DNA of 64,000 bases from Drosophila pseudoobscura (taxonomy: Eukaryota > Arthropoda > Insecta > Diptera > Drosophilidae). The notes beneath the pieces were generated by a model. It worked only from the letters and a program-made list of their open reading frames with translations, was not told where the DNA came from and did not search any database. The position numbers were made by a program, and so were the translations under genes. Position 1 is the stretch's first letter; each line of letters starts with the position of its first letter. This document shows, piece by piece, positions 11,590-21,669 of the stretch. The stretch is from NCBI RefSeq assembly GCF_009870125.1, contig NC_046679.1:2046001-2110000 (forward strand). Reading direction: 5' to 3'.

Positions 11590-13426
11590 TTAAATAATCC
11601 ACTCTTTTGCCTTAGAGTATCCCTCTCTGATAAGTGTCCACAGCAGCTTTCCCAGCACGACGAAGAGCTCGACGAAACTTATTGCAGAGGCGCCAATATA
11701 AAGACTTATGATACCCCCAAAGTGGGCCATCAAATCGAGACTTGTGTACTTCAGTTTGGTCACGATTTTGGTCATCACTCGCTGGCCGTAATATATCTGT
11801 GCCTTAATTACTCTGTTGGTCTGGTTTTTATCGCTGTCCACGACACAGAAATTGGTGAGATTTTGATTTTGATTTGGTTTTGGCTTACTTACTAATCCAA
11901 TTTCCGGACGTTGACCGTCATTTGGTATTTTCGAGAGCTGCAATTGTCGGGGCAATGACAGGTGTGACCGCGTCGCCAGTCGTTTATGTACTTCTCCTGG
12001 TCGCCCACCTTTACATAGCTGAAGATATCGGCGTTGAGACTGAGGCATTTCGCGTCCAAGATTCCGCACTCACGAATGCCCTCTGTAACTGCAGGATGAG
12101 AGCTGAGAAGTCTGAGAAAGAAGTAAACGAACAGAACCCTACCTATGGGTGGTAGGAAAACTGGTGTCGAGCAGTTGCAGGCTTTTATCACTGCCTGGTG
12201 AAGGCACACAACAATGCAGTTTTCCCGATTGTAGACCAATGTCGTGTCCTGGTAATGAGGGTTTTTCTCGTTCTTCTCGGAGGAAACAAATCAGCATTTC
12301 CACAAAGGTCAAATCGAAGTACTCACATCAAAGTAGCACCGTCTCTTCTCGGGACTCATCTCGTATGTGTTTGGAGACGTCTCGGTGACCATTGGATGCA
12401 CTGCCACAAAGTTCTCTGTTTCCGGATGGAGGTGATAAACCATGTTATTTGACCACTGACGGGGCTCCTTGATCATGAGCTGGTGAGAAATGAAATGAAA
12501 TGCAATGAAGGAGCTTTCTTCGATGTGGTTTCTGCACCCACACTCATTCCATAGGGGAGTTTTGTGCCAGCTCTAAGATAGGATTCATTCAGGTTAATAG
12601 TGAACTTCAGACCCGACTCTTCGCCAGCAGTGCTCAGTTTGTACGGGTAAAACTTGTTGGTGAGCTGCTTCTTGCGCGAGTGTTCAGAGATGAGCGAGTT
12701 GAAGACCAGACACTGCCCCTTCTCGGTTTGCTCCGACACAAAGAGCTTGCAGCAGTCGTACGGCGTCTCATCGAAGACACAGGAGTCCGGGACGAATAGT
12801 TCGTCGCAGCGATGGGACAAATAGTTTATCACCGTTCTCACATTCAACGATTCCAGCGCAGTAAGATTGCGCTTGGACAAGTTATGCGCTTTGTTGAAGT
12901 TCACAAAGGTCGTCTGCTCCAGGACAAGGAGAAACTGGCGGAATGTTTCCATTAGCTCGGCATCAGGATGACGGGGCAGGAATCGCAGGACGGCAGCTGG
13001 AGTACGTAACCAGTTGACATGATTCCAGGGACAGATCGCCACCGCCGGGAAGTCGATGTGGTATACTGGCATCTGGGTGGTGTCTATCAGGCTGACCAGC
13101 AGCTGTTCGCTGTGGCGATGCATCAGTACGGAGTACAGGCTGAAGCAGGTGATGGCCGCCCCCACTACGATGCACAGCCACATGCAGCGCACCCAGAAAT
13201 GCCTCTCTGTGAACACATTCTGCATTCCGTGGATGGTGGAGTGGGCAAGTGAATCAGTCAGACGATTTAGCACCTTCTTCTTCAGCAAATTCTGCTTGAA
13301 GCGGAGCAGACCTTGGCCGCCATTTGGACGCGGGGCCACGAGTTCCTTGGTGTACAGCAACATTTCGAATGGCCAACATTTGGTGAAGTTCTGCCACAGG
13401 AGAAACCCCACCCGTCGACCCTCCAT
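11590..13426 (-). CDS. Pickpocket-family DEG/ENaC channel subunit, gene A
   Basis: This is a subunit of an amiloride-type sodium channel; fly ppk subunits act in taste, pheromone sensing and mechanosensation. Exons in coding order are 13426-12542, 12479-12327, 12275-12143, 12088-11893 and 11833-11590, giving 536 residues. The N-terminal cytosolic part ends with the gating motif STIHG (His66-Gly67). TM1 is about residues 79-102. The large extracellular part begins with the family signature FPAVAICPWNHVNW and is rich in paired cysteines (YDCCKLF, NCIVVC, CNCSTP, CHCPDNC). TM2 contains the selectivity filter Gly503-Ala-Ser505. An in-frame TAG lies just before the ATG, fixing the start. The donor of the first intron is GTGGGT. 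It lies only 100 bp downstream of Obp99a on the same strand. It belongs to the ppk cluster known at 99B; which numbered ppk it is I cannot say. Confidence 0.92.
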
Positions 13427-13436
13427 TAGCAGCTAC

Positions 13437-13450
13437 GATGGGTGTGACCA
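13437..13450 (-). promoter_or_regulatory. Motif 1-like element upstream of ppk gene A
   Basis: On the minus strand the sequence reads TTGGTCACACCC, close to the Drosophila core-promoter motif YGGTCACACTR. It sits inside the 100-bp gap between Obp99a and gene A, about 12 bases before the gene A start codon, so its role as a core promoter is uncertain. Confidence 0.3.
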
Positions 13451-13480
13451 AGTGGAAAGTCAAGTGGTACGTTCAATGGG

Positions 13481-13486
13481 TTTATT
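13481..13486 (-). terminator. Polyadenylation signal of Obp99a
   Basis: TTTATT on the plus strand is AATAAA for the minus-strand gene, 41 bases past the Obp99a stop codon and 55 bases before the gene A ATG. Confidence 0.65.
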
Positions 13487-13526
13487 AACTAAATTAATGG
13501 CTATCAGTAATGGGTATCAACTATTT

Positions 13527-14069
13527 CTAGGCCTTGGGGGCCAGGCTCTTCTGGATCTTCTGCAGGTGCTCCTTCAGGAGGCAGGTGGCACCGCGGTAGG
13601 CCCACTCGCAGGCATTGGATCCTTGCTCGTTCTTGTCCACGCAAGCAGCGATGCTGCTATGCATCGCCTCGTTGTGGTCGGCATGTCCGAGCTCGAGCTG
13701 CTGGTGGATGTTCTCCACACTGAAGCCAGTCTGGACATCGAACAGGCCCCACTTGGTGAACACGCACTTAATGTAGCACTGGGTCTTGGCATCGTTGGGA
13801 TACTGCCACTTCGTGTACTGCTCCACAAGATCGGCAGGCACGCCCAGTTCCTTGACGCACTCGTCGCGATAGGCCAGCATATTATCGCGATTCTTCAAGA
13901 CATATTCGGCTGAGGCCTGTGACCGGCACCAGAGAAATTGTTTGGTTAATTATTTTCCATATTTTTGGGTCAGGTTTGAAGGGTTATCAACGCTTGGGTT
14001 GGGTTTAGTTCATCTATACCAAACACTTACCAAACTAATCAGCACGCAGATGGCAACTAAGACTTTCAT
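13527..14069 (-). CDS. Obp99a: Odorant-binding protein 99a
   Basis: This is a secreted odorant-binding protein. Exons in coding order are 14069-14031 and 13916-13527, giving 142 residues, the known length. A signal peptide MKVLVAICVLISLASA is split by the intron. All six OBP cysteines are present: DEC, then QCYIKC (C-x3-C), AAC, and NACEWAYRGATC (C-x8-C). This is the complete pattern, in contrast to the Minus-C Obp99c in this window. The protein ends in SLAPKA. A TATA box lies at 14149-14156 (minus strand). ppk gene A follows at once on the same strand. Recognition is strong, since long segments match the D. melanogaster protein as I remember it. Confidence 0.95.
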
Positions 14070-14148
14070 TTTGCTGTTTGAAAATTGTGTGTGGTGGCGG
14101 CTTGGGCGATGAAGCGGAGACTGTGCCTGATCAGGCCAGACCAGCTGC

Positions 14149-14156
14149 TATTTATA
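14149..14156 (-). promoter_or_regulatory. TATA box of Obp99a
   Basis: TATAAATA on the minus strand, 80 bases before the ATG. An ACAGT initiator-like site lies about 30 bases downstream of it near 14120. Confidence 0.65.
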
Positions 14157-14786
14157 CCCCCAGGCGCGTCATGGACTTGGCACCGTACCTGAATACTGGA
14201 ATGGAACGGACGGGAAATGCTCGACAGAGGGAGGGAGATTACGCTGCTCGATTCGATTTATTCATGCTCTTTCAGAAGGAACTTTGCCAGCAATGATCTC
14301 TTTTGTGATGCGATCAAGTGGACAACAAAGATTTCTTTTATGACATCTGATAACCTACAGATGGGCTCGTGTGGCTTAGTCTGTCGCCTTTAAACTTTGA
14401 CATATTCTCGTACATATATGTATGCATACTTACCTTTTTCCTTAAAATCATTGTGAAAGAATTTCTCTTTATGTTGTATACTAATTGAATTTTGCTCAAA
14501 TGCAACCCCAGAACATGTGCACTGACTCACTCATATATACCTGGTATATAGCGTATGTATATACATATGTACTAATACAATCTACAAACCGATACCCTAG
14601 CTGGCAAGGTAGTTTTCCACTGCCTCGTCAGGTAGTTAAACTCTAAACAATTCCCCTAATGCGTTTTTTCTTCTGAATTTATTTATGTTCGTCTGAACAT
14701 TGAATCGCTGTTCCGATTACAGGTAAAGAAACGTGAGAAAGCAGCTGTGGCTGTGTCAGATTGAATAAGGGAGCGGAGGGGCAGTG
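14157..14786. other. Intergenic region between ppk gene B and Obp99a
   Basis: No coding frame is supported. The sequence is AT-rich with TATA/CATATG-type simple stretches around 14530-14580. It holds the upstream DNA of Obp99a and the 3' flank of gene B. Confidence 0.5.
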
Positions 14787-16503
14787 CTATTCGTCGCTGG
14801 GCAGCCGACAACAGGCGAAGTGGTCCAGGATGGCATTAACCCAGCCCAAGACCGAGATTCCCATAATCAGACCTGCTATGCCACCATAGGAAACTGTGGA
14901 TGAATGGAGTAGAGCGGGTAAGACTTGAGATCCCGTCGAAGCGAGAGTGAGACTCACCCATCAGATCGATGAGGGTGAAGCGCAGCATGGAGCGATACGA
15001 GAAGAGGGTCTCCTCCTGAAAGTATACGTCTATCTCGATTACCGAATTGTTGTTCTCCACGCTGCTCAATCGTTCGGTATAGGTGGAGGAGTGGTACTGT
15101 GTATGATCGCACTGCGGGAAGCAGCCGCAGTCGACGGTGGTAAAGATGTTATCTCTGGACTCCTCGATGATGTTGCTCATGGAGAACAGCGAAACTGTTG
15201 GTTGGCAATCAGATTAACTCATGGTATGATATGGCATCCTATCGCAACACTCACGTCTGTTGTCATTGAAGCAGGGCAAGTGCTTCACCCCACAAAGTTT
15301 TGTTCCATTATAGTAGCTTGATTCTGTGATATTTTCCATCCTTGTAGTCACCGGACGGGGCAGATTCACGGTGCAGTTGCATTTTTTCAAGATGTACTGC
15401 ACATGGCACTTGTAAATACACTCGGATCGCGACTGGCCCAGACGTACAATCTCACTCTGCAACGATAAAGCTTGTAATGGTTGCCCCAATTGCACAGAAA
15501 GCTATTCGCCATCACCTCGAACAGACAGCGGCGCATTTGGACTGGCCGGGCCTTGACGTCTGCCTCGGCTGTGAAGCGCAGTGGCTCTACGGGAATGACA
15601 ATACGATCCTCAGTGGAATAGGCAATACTGTGGCCCAGCTGCTGAGTGGGTTCATGCACAATCACCTGGATTATACGTATTATATATGTATTATTGTATT
15701 ACTAAAATAATTGATTGCCAACTCACCCCCAGCATATTTATATTAAAGAAATTTTGATTACGATGTATCTTCACATTAAGGCCGCTGAGGGATCCCGAGG
15801 CAGACGCAGACCACGGCCAAGTTTCGTCCGGGAATTCGCATCGCACTGAGTTGAAGACGTACGCAAACCCTTTAAAGGTGGAGACTGACCGAAAGAGGCT
15901 GCAGCAGTTCATGGGCTTGCGGCGCCACGAGCACTCCGCGAAGAAATACTTGCAAGCGTCCTGGAAGGAATCATACACTGTGTCCATGTCCAAAGCTGTG
16001 GGATCTACATCTGCGTATTCGGGAAACTCTTCGAAGCTATGTTTATCGAGTTGGACTGCATCTGGGGTTTGCCAGAGAACGGCCCGGGCCATATTGAAGA
16101 CTCTGGTGTGGCGCTGCGCCTCATTTGACGCATTGAGATTGGTGACAGACATGGGGATGATGGTCACTGCGGGAAAATTGATCTCCGATACATGGACGTC
16201 GGTGCGTTCGATGGTGGTTTGAACCCAGTAGTAGAAGTACCGCTCCGAGGAGAGGATGCAGACATAGACAGTGACTATGGCAAAAACCATCTTCAGCGGT
16301 ATACGGGCACAGCTGTAATGGGGGTTAAAGTGGGGGGAGTGGCACGAAAGAGTGATGTCGACCTACCGCCTGACGGACAGCCACTTATTGTTCCTCTTCT
16401 TGTCGTTTTTTTTGGACTTAATCTGCTTGCCCGACCCCTTCTCATCAACATCATCATCATCATTACCGAGTTGCGGTTCAGGCTGCCACTCAACTTCACC
16501 CAT
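14787..16503 (-). CDS. Pickpocket-family DEG/ENaC channel subunit, gene B
   Basis: A divergent amiloride-type sodium channel subunit. Exons in coding order are 16503-16367, 16312-15727, 15665-15516, 15456-15255, 15194-14958 and 14893-14787, giving 472 residues. TM1 is about residues 52-72 and is followed by FPAVTIIP, a weak form of the family signature. Cysteine-rich extracellular motifs are MNCCSLF, CIYKC, KKCNC and CGCFPQC. TM2 carries Gly449-Ile450-Ser451 as selectivity filter in place of Gly-Ala-Ser. The cytosolic N-terminus (exon 1) has an acidic run and then a Lys-rich run (GNDDDDVDEKGSGKQIK) and shows no His-Gly gating motif. The C-terminal tail after TM2 is very short. The gene is divergent from gene C, with 269 bp between the two ATGs. 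Exon 1 is the least certain part of the model. Confidence 0.85.
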
Positions 16504-16711
16504 TTCGCTCAACCGAAGGACTGACTGTTTGGGAAAGTCACGGTTAATTGGGAGGCGAGCCCGCTAATCAATGAGTGCGACGACGACACGCACTTTTGTC
16601 ACCGGGCTGGGCTTATCTTTTGCCGAAAACATAACTACTCAATTACAACCGATGTGAGCCGTAATGGATACCTGTCCGACAAAAGTTTCCCACTGCAATT
16701 TGCAGCCATTC

Positions 16712-16750
16712 CATAAAAGGGTTCCCCGGCATCCGGAGCAGAGCTCAGTG
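16712..16750 (+). promoter_or_regulatory. Core promoter of ppk gene C
   Basis: CATAAAAG at 16712-16719 lies about 30 bases before a TCAGTG initiator (A at 16747), 26 bases before the ATG. The same arrangement occurs unchanged before gene C' at 21609-21616 and 21642-21647. Confidence 0.65.
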
Positions 16751-16772
16751 ATTCCACGACACACGTCCCGGC

Positions 16773-18805
16773 ATGGCGAAGGGTGACAAATCGGATACGC
16801 CGCAAAAGCAAGATACTAAGTGCTTTATGGAGTTGTTGCGCGTCTACTTTCGGAGCTACTGCGAAAAATCAACCATTCATTGCGTCCGCTATCTCTACGA
16901 TCCGCAGCTACACAACCTGGAAAGGTCTCCATCCAGTGAGCATGGACTTCAATCCACTGATGAATCATCTTTCCCGTTGCAGACTTATCTGGTGCTTGCT
17001 GCTCTCCGTCAGCATTGCCCTGTCATGGTTCTTTTATCTGATGCTATCGGAACGCTTTGTGTCGCAGAAGCTGCAAACTGTCGTCCACGATCCCCAGTAC
17101 CCCGTCTTTCTCGTCGAATTCCCAGCAGTTGGTATTTGCACTGACAATCGCATCAATTGGAGCCAGCTGCAGGCGGCCAAGTCGGAGTTCCTGCCTGCCA
17201 ATGCGAGCTTGGAACTTGTGGAGTCCTTCACCACTTTGGTTGCTCGACTGGAGACGCTGCGCTTTGGCAGCTTTTCGGTGGGTCTGTCCGAGCTGGATGA
17301 CGACAATCTCGAGGCAGTGAACTTCATCAACATCACAACGTTGGCCATGTTCCTGACCCTAAGTTGCCAGGATATCATGGTGCTCAACTCGTGTCAGTGG
17401 CGCAGCACAACCTTCGACTGCTGCGAGTACTTTGTGATGGAGAAAACCGAGTTTGGGTTCTGTCTGGTCTTCAACTCGGATTTGTCACCGCGCTCGAAGG
17501 AGATCAAGAAACGCGAGGGCTCCCAATTCTATCCCCGTCACAATGCGAAGGCCGGCCAGAGCTCGGGTCTCAACTTTGATCTGCTTCTAAATGAGAGCTT
17601 CAAGCGACCGAATTCCTTGGCCACCGATAAAGTCTATGTATGATGCTTGATGGAGTTGCTGCCTTTGGTATCCCATAAAAGTACCCTCTCCATGTTTTAG
17701 ATAATGATCAAAAAGCCAGACCAAATGTCGAATGTGGTCTATTCCATGACCCAAAATACCGAGACCTATGTGACGGTTCGTCCCGACCTGACGTGGACCG
17801 ATGAGACCACCCGGAGCATTCCCCCAGAACGTCGCAATTGTCTTTTTGTGGACGAGCAGCTCGAGCTGGATCCCGCGGACTCGGCCAAGAAGTATGGCAA
17901 GCCCTTCCAGCTTACCAACTGCCTGAATCGGTGCCATGAGTCGTACTTGATTCAGCTGTGCAACTGCTCCCTGCCCATTTTCTTTCTTCACAATCAAAAA
18001 GGTGAGTTGGGGCTAGAGAGTGCTTCCAGAGGTGCCATTGTTCTTGTTTTTCAGTCAAGGAATGCACAGCGACCAGCCTCCGGTGCATCGCGAGGCATAA
18101 TGGTGAGGATCACACAAAGCGGGGCGGGATCCTTCGATAACAATATCCCTTGTTGCAGATATTTTCAGCTACGATAAGCGTCGGGAGGAGGATGCTCTGT
18201 TTAGTGCTACCAAACCAGGCATGACATGCTCCTGTCTGGTGAACTGCTATCTGCTCGATTACTACACGGCCACAACGACGCTGCCTCTCTCTGCCAAGAG
18301 GATGTAATATCTTTAGATCATTTCTTAGTGGACTTAGTGACTTATATAAAGAATGATTTCAGTCCAAAGGATCCGCAGCAGAAACTTTTCAGAGTGGATG
18401 TGCACTACCAAGTGGAGACGACGCCGCTGTACCGCACCAGTCTGGAATTTACCACGATTGATTTGATAGGTTTGATTTAGGAATCTGAAAGCCTGATATC
18501 TCTCCTACATCTGTATTTATTTGACAGCTAACTTGGGTGGCATCTTTGGCCTGTGCTTGGGCGCCTCTATGGTCAGTGCATTCGAGTTGATTTACTATCT
18601 AACAGTCGGCTTTGGCATGCATCTCTACGACAACTCCTACTATGGCGTACTCCATCGGAAAATGAAGATAAAATGGCGCGCCTTTAAGAGCTATTTGAAA
18701 AACGAAGTCACTCATTTGGCTGACCATCAGGTGCATCCATCCCAAAAGGACCAGACCACAAACAAAATTAGGCATCCGCACCACCACCAGAGAAATGCCT
18801 GGTGA
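16773..18805 (+). CDS. Pickpocket-family DEG/ENaC channel subunit, gene C (copy 1)
   Basis: A complete ppk sodium-channel subunit. Exons are 16773-16924, 16983-17637, 17701-18001, 18055-18102, 18159-18303, 18363-18469 and 18528-18805, giving 561 residues with all phases matching. TM1 lies at about 52-72. The signature FPAVGICTDNRINW follows. Cysteine motifs include FDCCEYF, RNCLF, CNRCHE, CNCSLP, KECT and CSCLVNC. TM2 holds the filter Gly481-Ala-Ser483. After TM2 a His-rich tail ends in QRNAW. The conserved N-terminal His-Gly gating motif reads His36-Cys37 (STIHCVRYL). Donors GTCTCC (intron 1) and GTTTGA (intron 6) are weak. It differs from C' at only about three amino-acid positions. It is convergent with delta-D, 58 bp away. 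I cannot assign the ppk number. Confidence 0.92.
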
Positions 18806-18863
18806 ATGTTATTTATTGTTGATTTATACTCACATTGATGCTCATATTATACCTATAGTCCCG

Positions 18864-20116
18864 TCAACGTATATACTTAGCTGGAGTAATCTTTCTCTGT
18901 CCAAAGGGTATAGTAATGACTGCTGGTTGGAGTGGGCGTGGCTGGAGGGACAGTTTCCTCTCCCCATGCAAATATAAATAGAGGCCAATGGTGAAGAAGT
19001 AGACCAGCTCAAAGGCACTGAGCAGTGAGGCGCCCAGGAAGAGTCCAATTATACCACCGAAACTAGCTGAAAATTGTTATCCAATGAAAAGATTGGACGA
19101 CAGGTATGATGGATTCTACACACCCAGCAATTCCACAAAGGTAAAACGCATGTTGGTGTGGTACTGGATGAACCATCCCGACTGATAGAAAATGTCCAGG
19201 CGAATGGTACCCAACTCTGTGTGGGTGTCGTTATTACTGGGAGAGATGGAAAATGGAGATGGGAGAGCTATATAGGGTTGGGGATTTACTTACTCTAAGG
19301 TGCTGCTACTAAATACTCGATCGAAGATTAGCTGAGTGCAACTTATGAAGAGGTTACAGATCATGCTCTCCTTGTACAGATTGTCCACGTACTCATCCTC
19401 CTGTGGATGGCGCTCCACGCTAAAAGTGACTATAAAATGTATGGGGAAATAAGAAATGATATATGCATTCGTTTAATTGGGATTAGTATGCACTTACGTC
19501 TGTTATCGTGGAGACACTTAAAGTCCGATGGCTTGCAGACAGTAAAGTTATCTAAAAGAAAGAAAAGAAAACAGATGGCGAGCACTTGCACAGATTGATG
19601 ACATGTTCCTGGTGACACTTGCTGCGACAGTTTCCCACCCAGTACTCAAAGCCCGGCAGATTCTTGTACTGAGGATGGGTAACCTCATCCGGAAAGATGC
19701 AGCGTCTGTGGGATATGGCGCACGACATCGCTCCACTGCTGCGGTTGCTTGATCATCACGTATACGCCCCGTTTGTTGGGCCGAATAAGAGAGGAGTTCC
19801 TGAGTCGCAGGAAAACATCCAAGCCAGAGCCCTCACCATACTGTGGTGTGCGACGGGGATAGTACTTGTTCTCCTTCTGTGTAGGGAACCACAAATGAGT
19901 TTCGAATCCGATCTAACCAACTTGCCCACTCACTTACCTCTTTCTGTCGCCTTGCTGGACTGATCAGTGAATTGAAAACCCAACAGGAGCCGGACTCTGT
20001 GAACTGCAACTCAAAAATCTCACAACAGTTCTGCGGGTTGCCCCGCAAGAGGCAGGCGGAAAAGAAATCACTGCACTTCAGCAGGACATACTCAATGACT
20101 GTTGCCACATCTAAGC
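18864..20116 (-). pseudogene. Truncated ppk pseudogene delta-D (partial copy of D')
   Basis: Copy 1 of gene D, cut by the duplication breakpoint at 20116. It lacks exon 1, TM1, the start codon and the promoter. Exons matching D' remain at 19066-18864, 19236-19124, 19429-19294 and 19551-19498, plus damaged parts of exons 3 and 2. Two deletions against D' break exon 3: one at 19552 removes the donor side and the end of the exon, and one of 80 bp at 19708/19709 shifts the frame. A TGC codon of D' (24249 region) is CTC here, turning a conserved Cys (CNCF) into Leu (CNLF). Other scattered substitutions lie in the exon 2-3 region. It cannot make a channel. The 3' exons look intact, probably because they are still homogenised with copy 2. 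Confidence 0.88.
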
Positions 20117-20127
20117 GAGGAGAGGAT

Positions 20128-21176
20128 TGTAGCATACAACGTACAGGTTATAGGAGCTGATGATAACTAAACGGGAGTAGGAAGTACGCGCTGGCTTCGG
20201 CTTTTGTCTCTGGTCGGCGGGGTGTGGGCATGGAGGACATTTTAGTACCCATTTAGAGCCCTCAAATGGTCGAGATAAGAATGTATATACAAAATAAATC
20301 ACGTACGAGTAGGGAAAGGATACTAGGAAACGGGATACAGGGGGTCAAAGGGACAGATCAGCATGGATACGTAAACGAAGAAGATCACCGGTCAGATCTT
20401 TGTCGGCTGCGGTATCGCCCATTGGCGAGAACAGCAAAACGCAGCCCTCCTCCCGCCCAACAGACCGAGGGACGCTGCTGCATGACGCACGGTGCGTAGC
20501 CGAACCGAACGCGAACATGCAAGAAAGATAGCTATTAGACTAACATTCGAGGAAAATTATCACTAAACTTACTAAGATACTAAGCATGCAATCAAAATAC
20601 AAATACCACTACAATTACTAATTAATAGAAAGGTAATTTAATAAGAGGAAGATAATTAGTGGTGGATATAATATGGTAGAGGGAATTATAATCCTAGCTT
20701 AAGACCCTAAACGGTTCATGCAAGGAATAATTCGATCTACAAAGTGGAAGGAACAACGGTATAAAAATTTCTAGTCAGTCTAATAGGAATCGTGAAGTTT
20801 ATGCGGCTCAACAGATCAGGGCTGTCTATGTCACCCCTGATCAAGGATCCCTCCAACAAAGACTGCGGTGGGTCACCTCTCCGTCAGATGAGGTTGCATG
20901 GTTCCGATATAAGATATTTAGCCTTGGTTCATTTCCAAACTAACTTTATTTAAGCAATCCACAGTTCTTCATTGAAATTCCTATAAAACCTAACGCTAAT
21001 AGAATCTAGTCCCTAATATAAGCCTGCTCGTCGAAAAACAGGTCTTGATAAGCTTTATCAAAGCTCACAAGATCTTCAACTCGAATTTTTGTACGGCCTA
21101 GTTTTAGGCTGTAATTTTGGGAGTTAGCCGTGGATAATTAAAATACAAGAAGGCACGACAAGCGTCGAATATTACA
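20128..21176. mobile_element. LTR-like insertion, probable solo LTR, in the duplication junction
   Basis: A 1,049-bp segment found only here in the window. It begins TGTAGCATAC and ends AATATTACA, so it has TG...CA ends within a short TGTA/TACA inverted terminus. GGAT precedes it (20124-20127) and follows it (21177-21180). Removing it with one GGAT restores uninterrupted gene B sequence, GAGGAGAGGATGCAGAC, identical to 16247-16263. A 4-bp target duplication and TG...CA ends fit a Ty3/gypsy-class LTR. No open frame of transposon type is inside, and the size fits a long solo LTR. TATAAA at about 20760 and AATAAA at about 20292 are present, but the orientation is unclear. The family is not recognised. 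Confidence 0.72.
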
Positions 21177-21400
21177 GGATGCAGACATAGACAGTGGCTA
21201 TGGCAAAAACCATCTTCAGGGGTATACGGGCACAGCTGTAATGGGGGTTAAAGTGGGGGGAGTGGCACGAAAGAAAGTCACTTATTGTTCCTCTTCCTGT
21301 AGTTTTTTTTTGACTTAATCTGCTTGCCCGGCCCCTTCTCATCAACATCATTATCATCATTACCGAGTTGCGGTTCAGGCTGCCACTCAACTTCACCCAT
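21177..21400 (-). pseudogene. 5' fragment of ppk gene B (delta-B)
   Basis: A copy of gene B exon 1 (ATG at 21400) and the first part of exon 2 up to the duplication breakpoint. A net 26-bp deletion removes the end of exon 1 with its splice donor, and several substitutions follow (about 3 percent). All exons after TM1 are missing. The upstream 269 bp shared with the C' promoter is intact, so the fragment may still be transcribed leftward into the LTR-like element and delta-D. It cannot encode a channel. Confidence 0.85.
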
Positions 21401-21608
21401 TTCGCTCAACCGAAGGAATGACTGTTTGGGAAAGTCACGGTTAATTGGGAGGCGAGCCCGCTAATCAATGAGTGCGACGACGACACGCACTTTTGTCACC
21501 GGGCTGGGCTTATCTTTTGCCGAAAACATAACTACTCAATTACAACCGATGTGAGCCGTAATGGATACCTGTCCGACAAAAGTTTCCCACTGCAATTTGC
21601 AGCCATTC

Positions 21609-21647
21609 CATAAAAGGGTTCCCCGGCATCCGGAGCAGAGCTCAGTG
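21609..21647 (+). promoter_or_regulatory. Core promoter of ppk gene C'
   Basis: CATAAAAG at 21609-21616 and a TCAGTG initiator at 21642-21647, identical to the gene C promoter, so both copies should start transcription equally unless distal enhancers differ. Confidence 0.65.
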
Positions 21648-21669
21648 ATTCCACGACACACGTCCCGGC

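Larger units (their letters stand above)
16247..20116. repeat. Tandem duplication, copy 1 (B 5' part, C, delta-D)
   Basis: This block is repeated at 20117-20127 plus 21177-25153, at an offset of about 4.9 kb. It contains the 5' part of gene B, all of gene C and the 3' part of a D gene. Its right edge cuts D in exon 2 (minus strand) after CTAAGC at 20111-20116, where copy 2 continues as D' but copy 1 passes into gene B sequence (GAGGAGAGGAT). That is the junction of a head-to-tail tandem duplication, with at most one base of microhomology. Coding parts of C are nearly identical between copies. Confidence 0.93.

Noticed and set aside
16293-16499. Met-run open frame of 68 codons at the start of gene B
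   Set aside because: Out of frame with gene B. The frame beginning at 16503 splices in phase to exon 2 and is preferred.
20116-21400. Chimeric deltaB-deltaD protein across the duplication junction
   Set aside because: Even before the insertion the B and D frames do not match at the junction, and delta-B lost its first donor.
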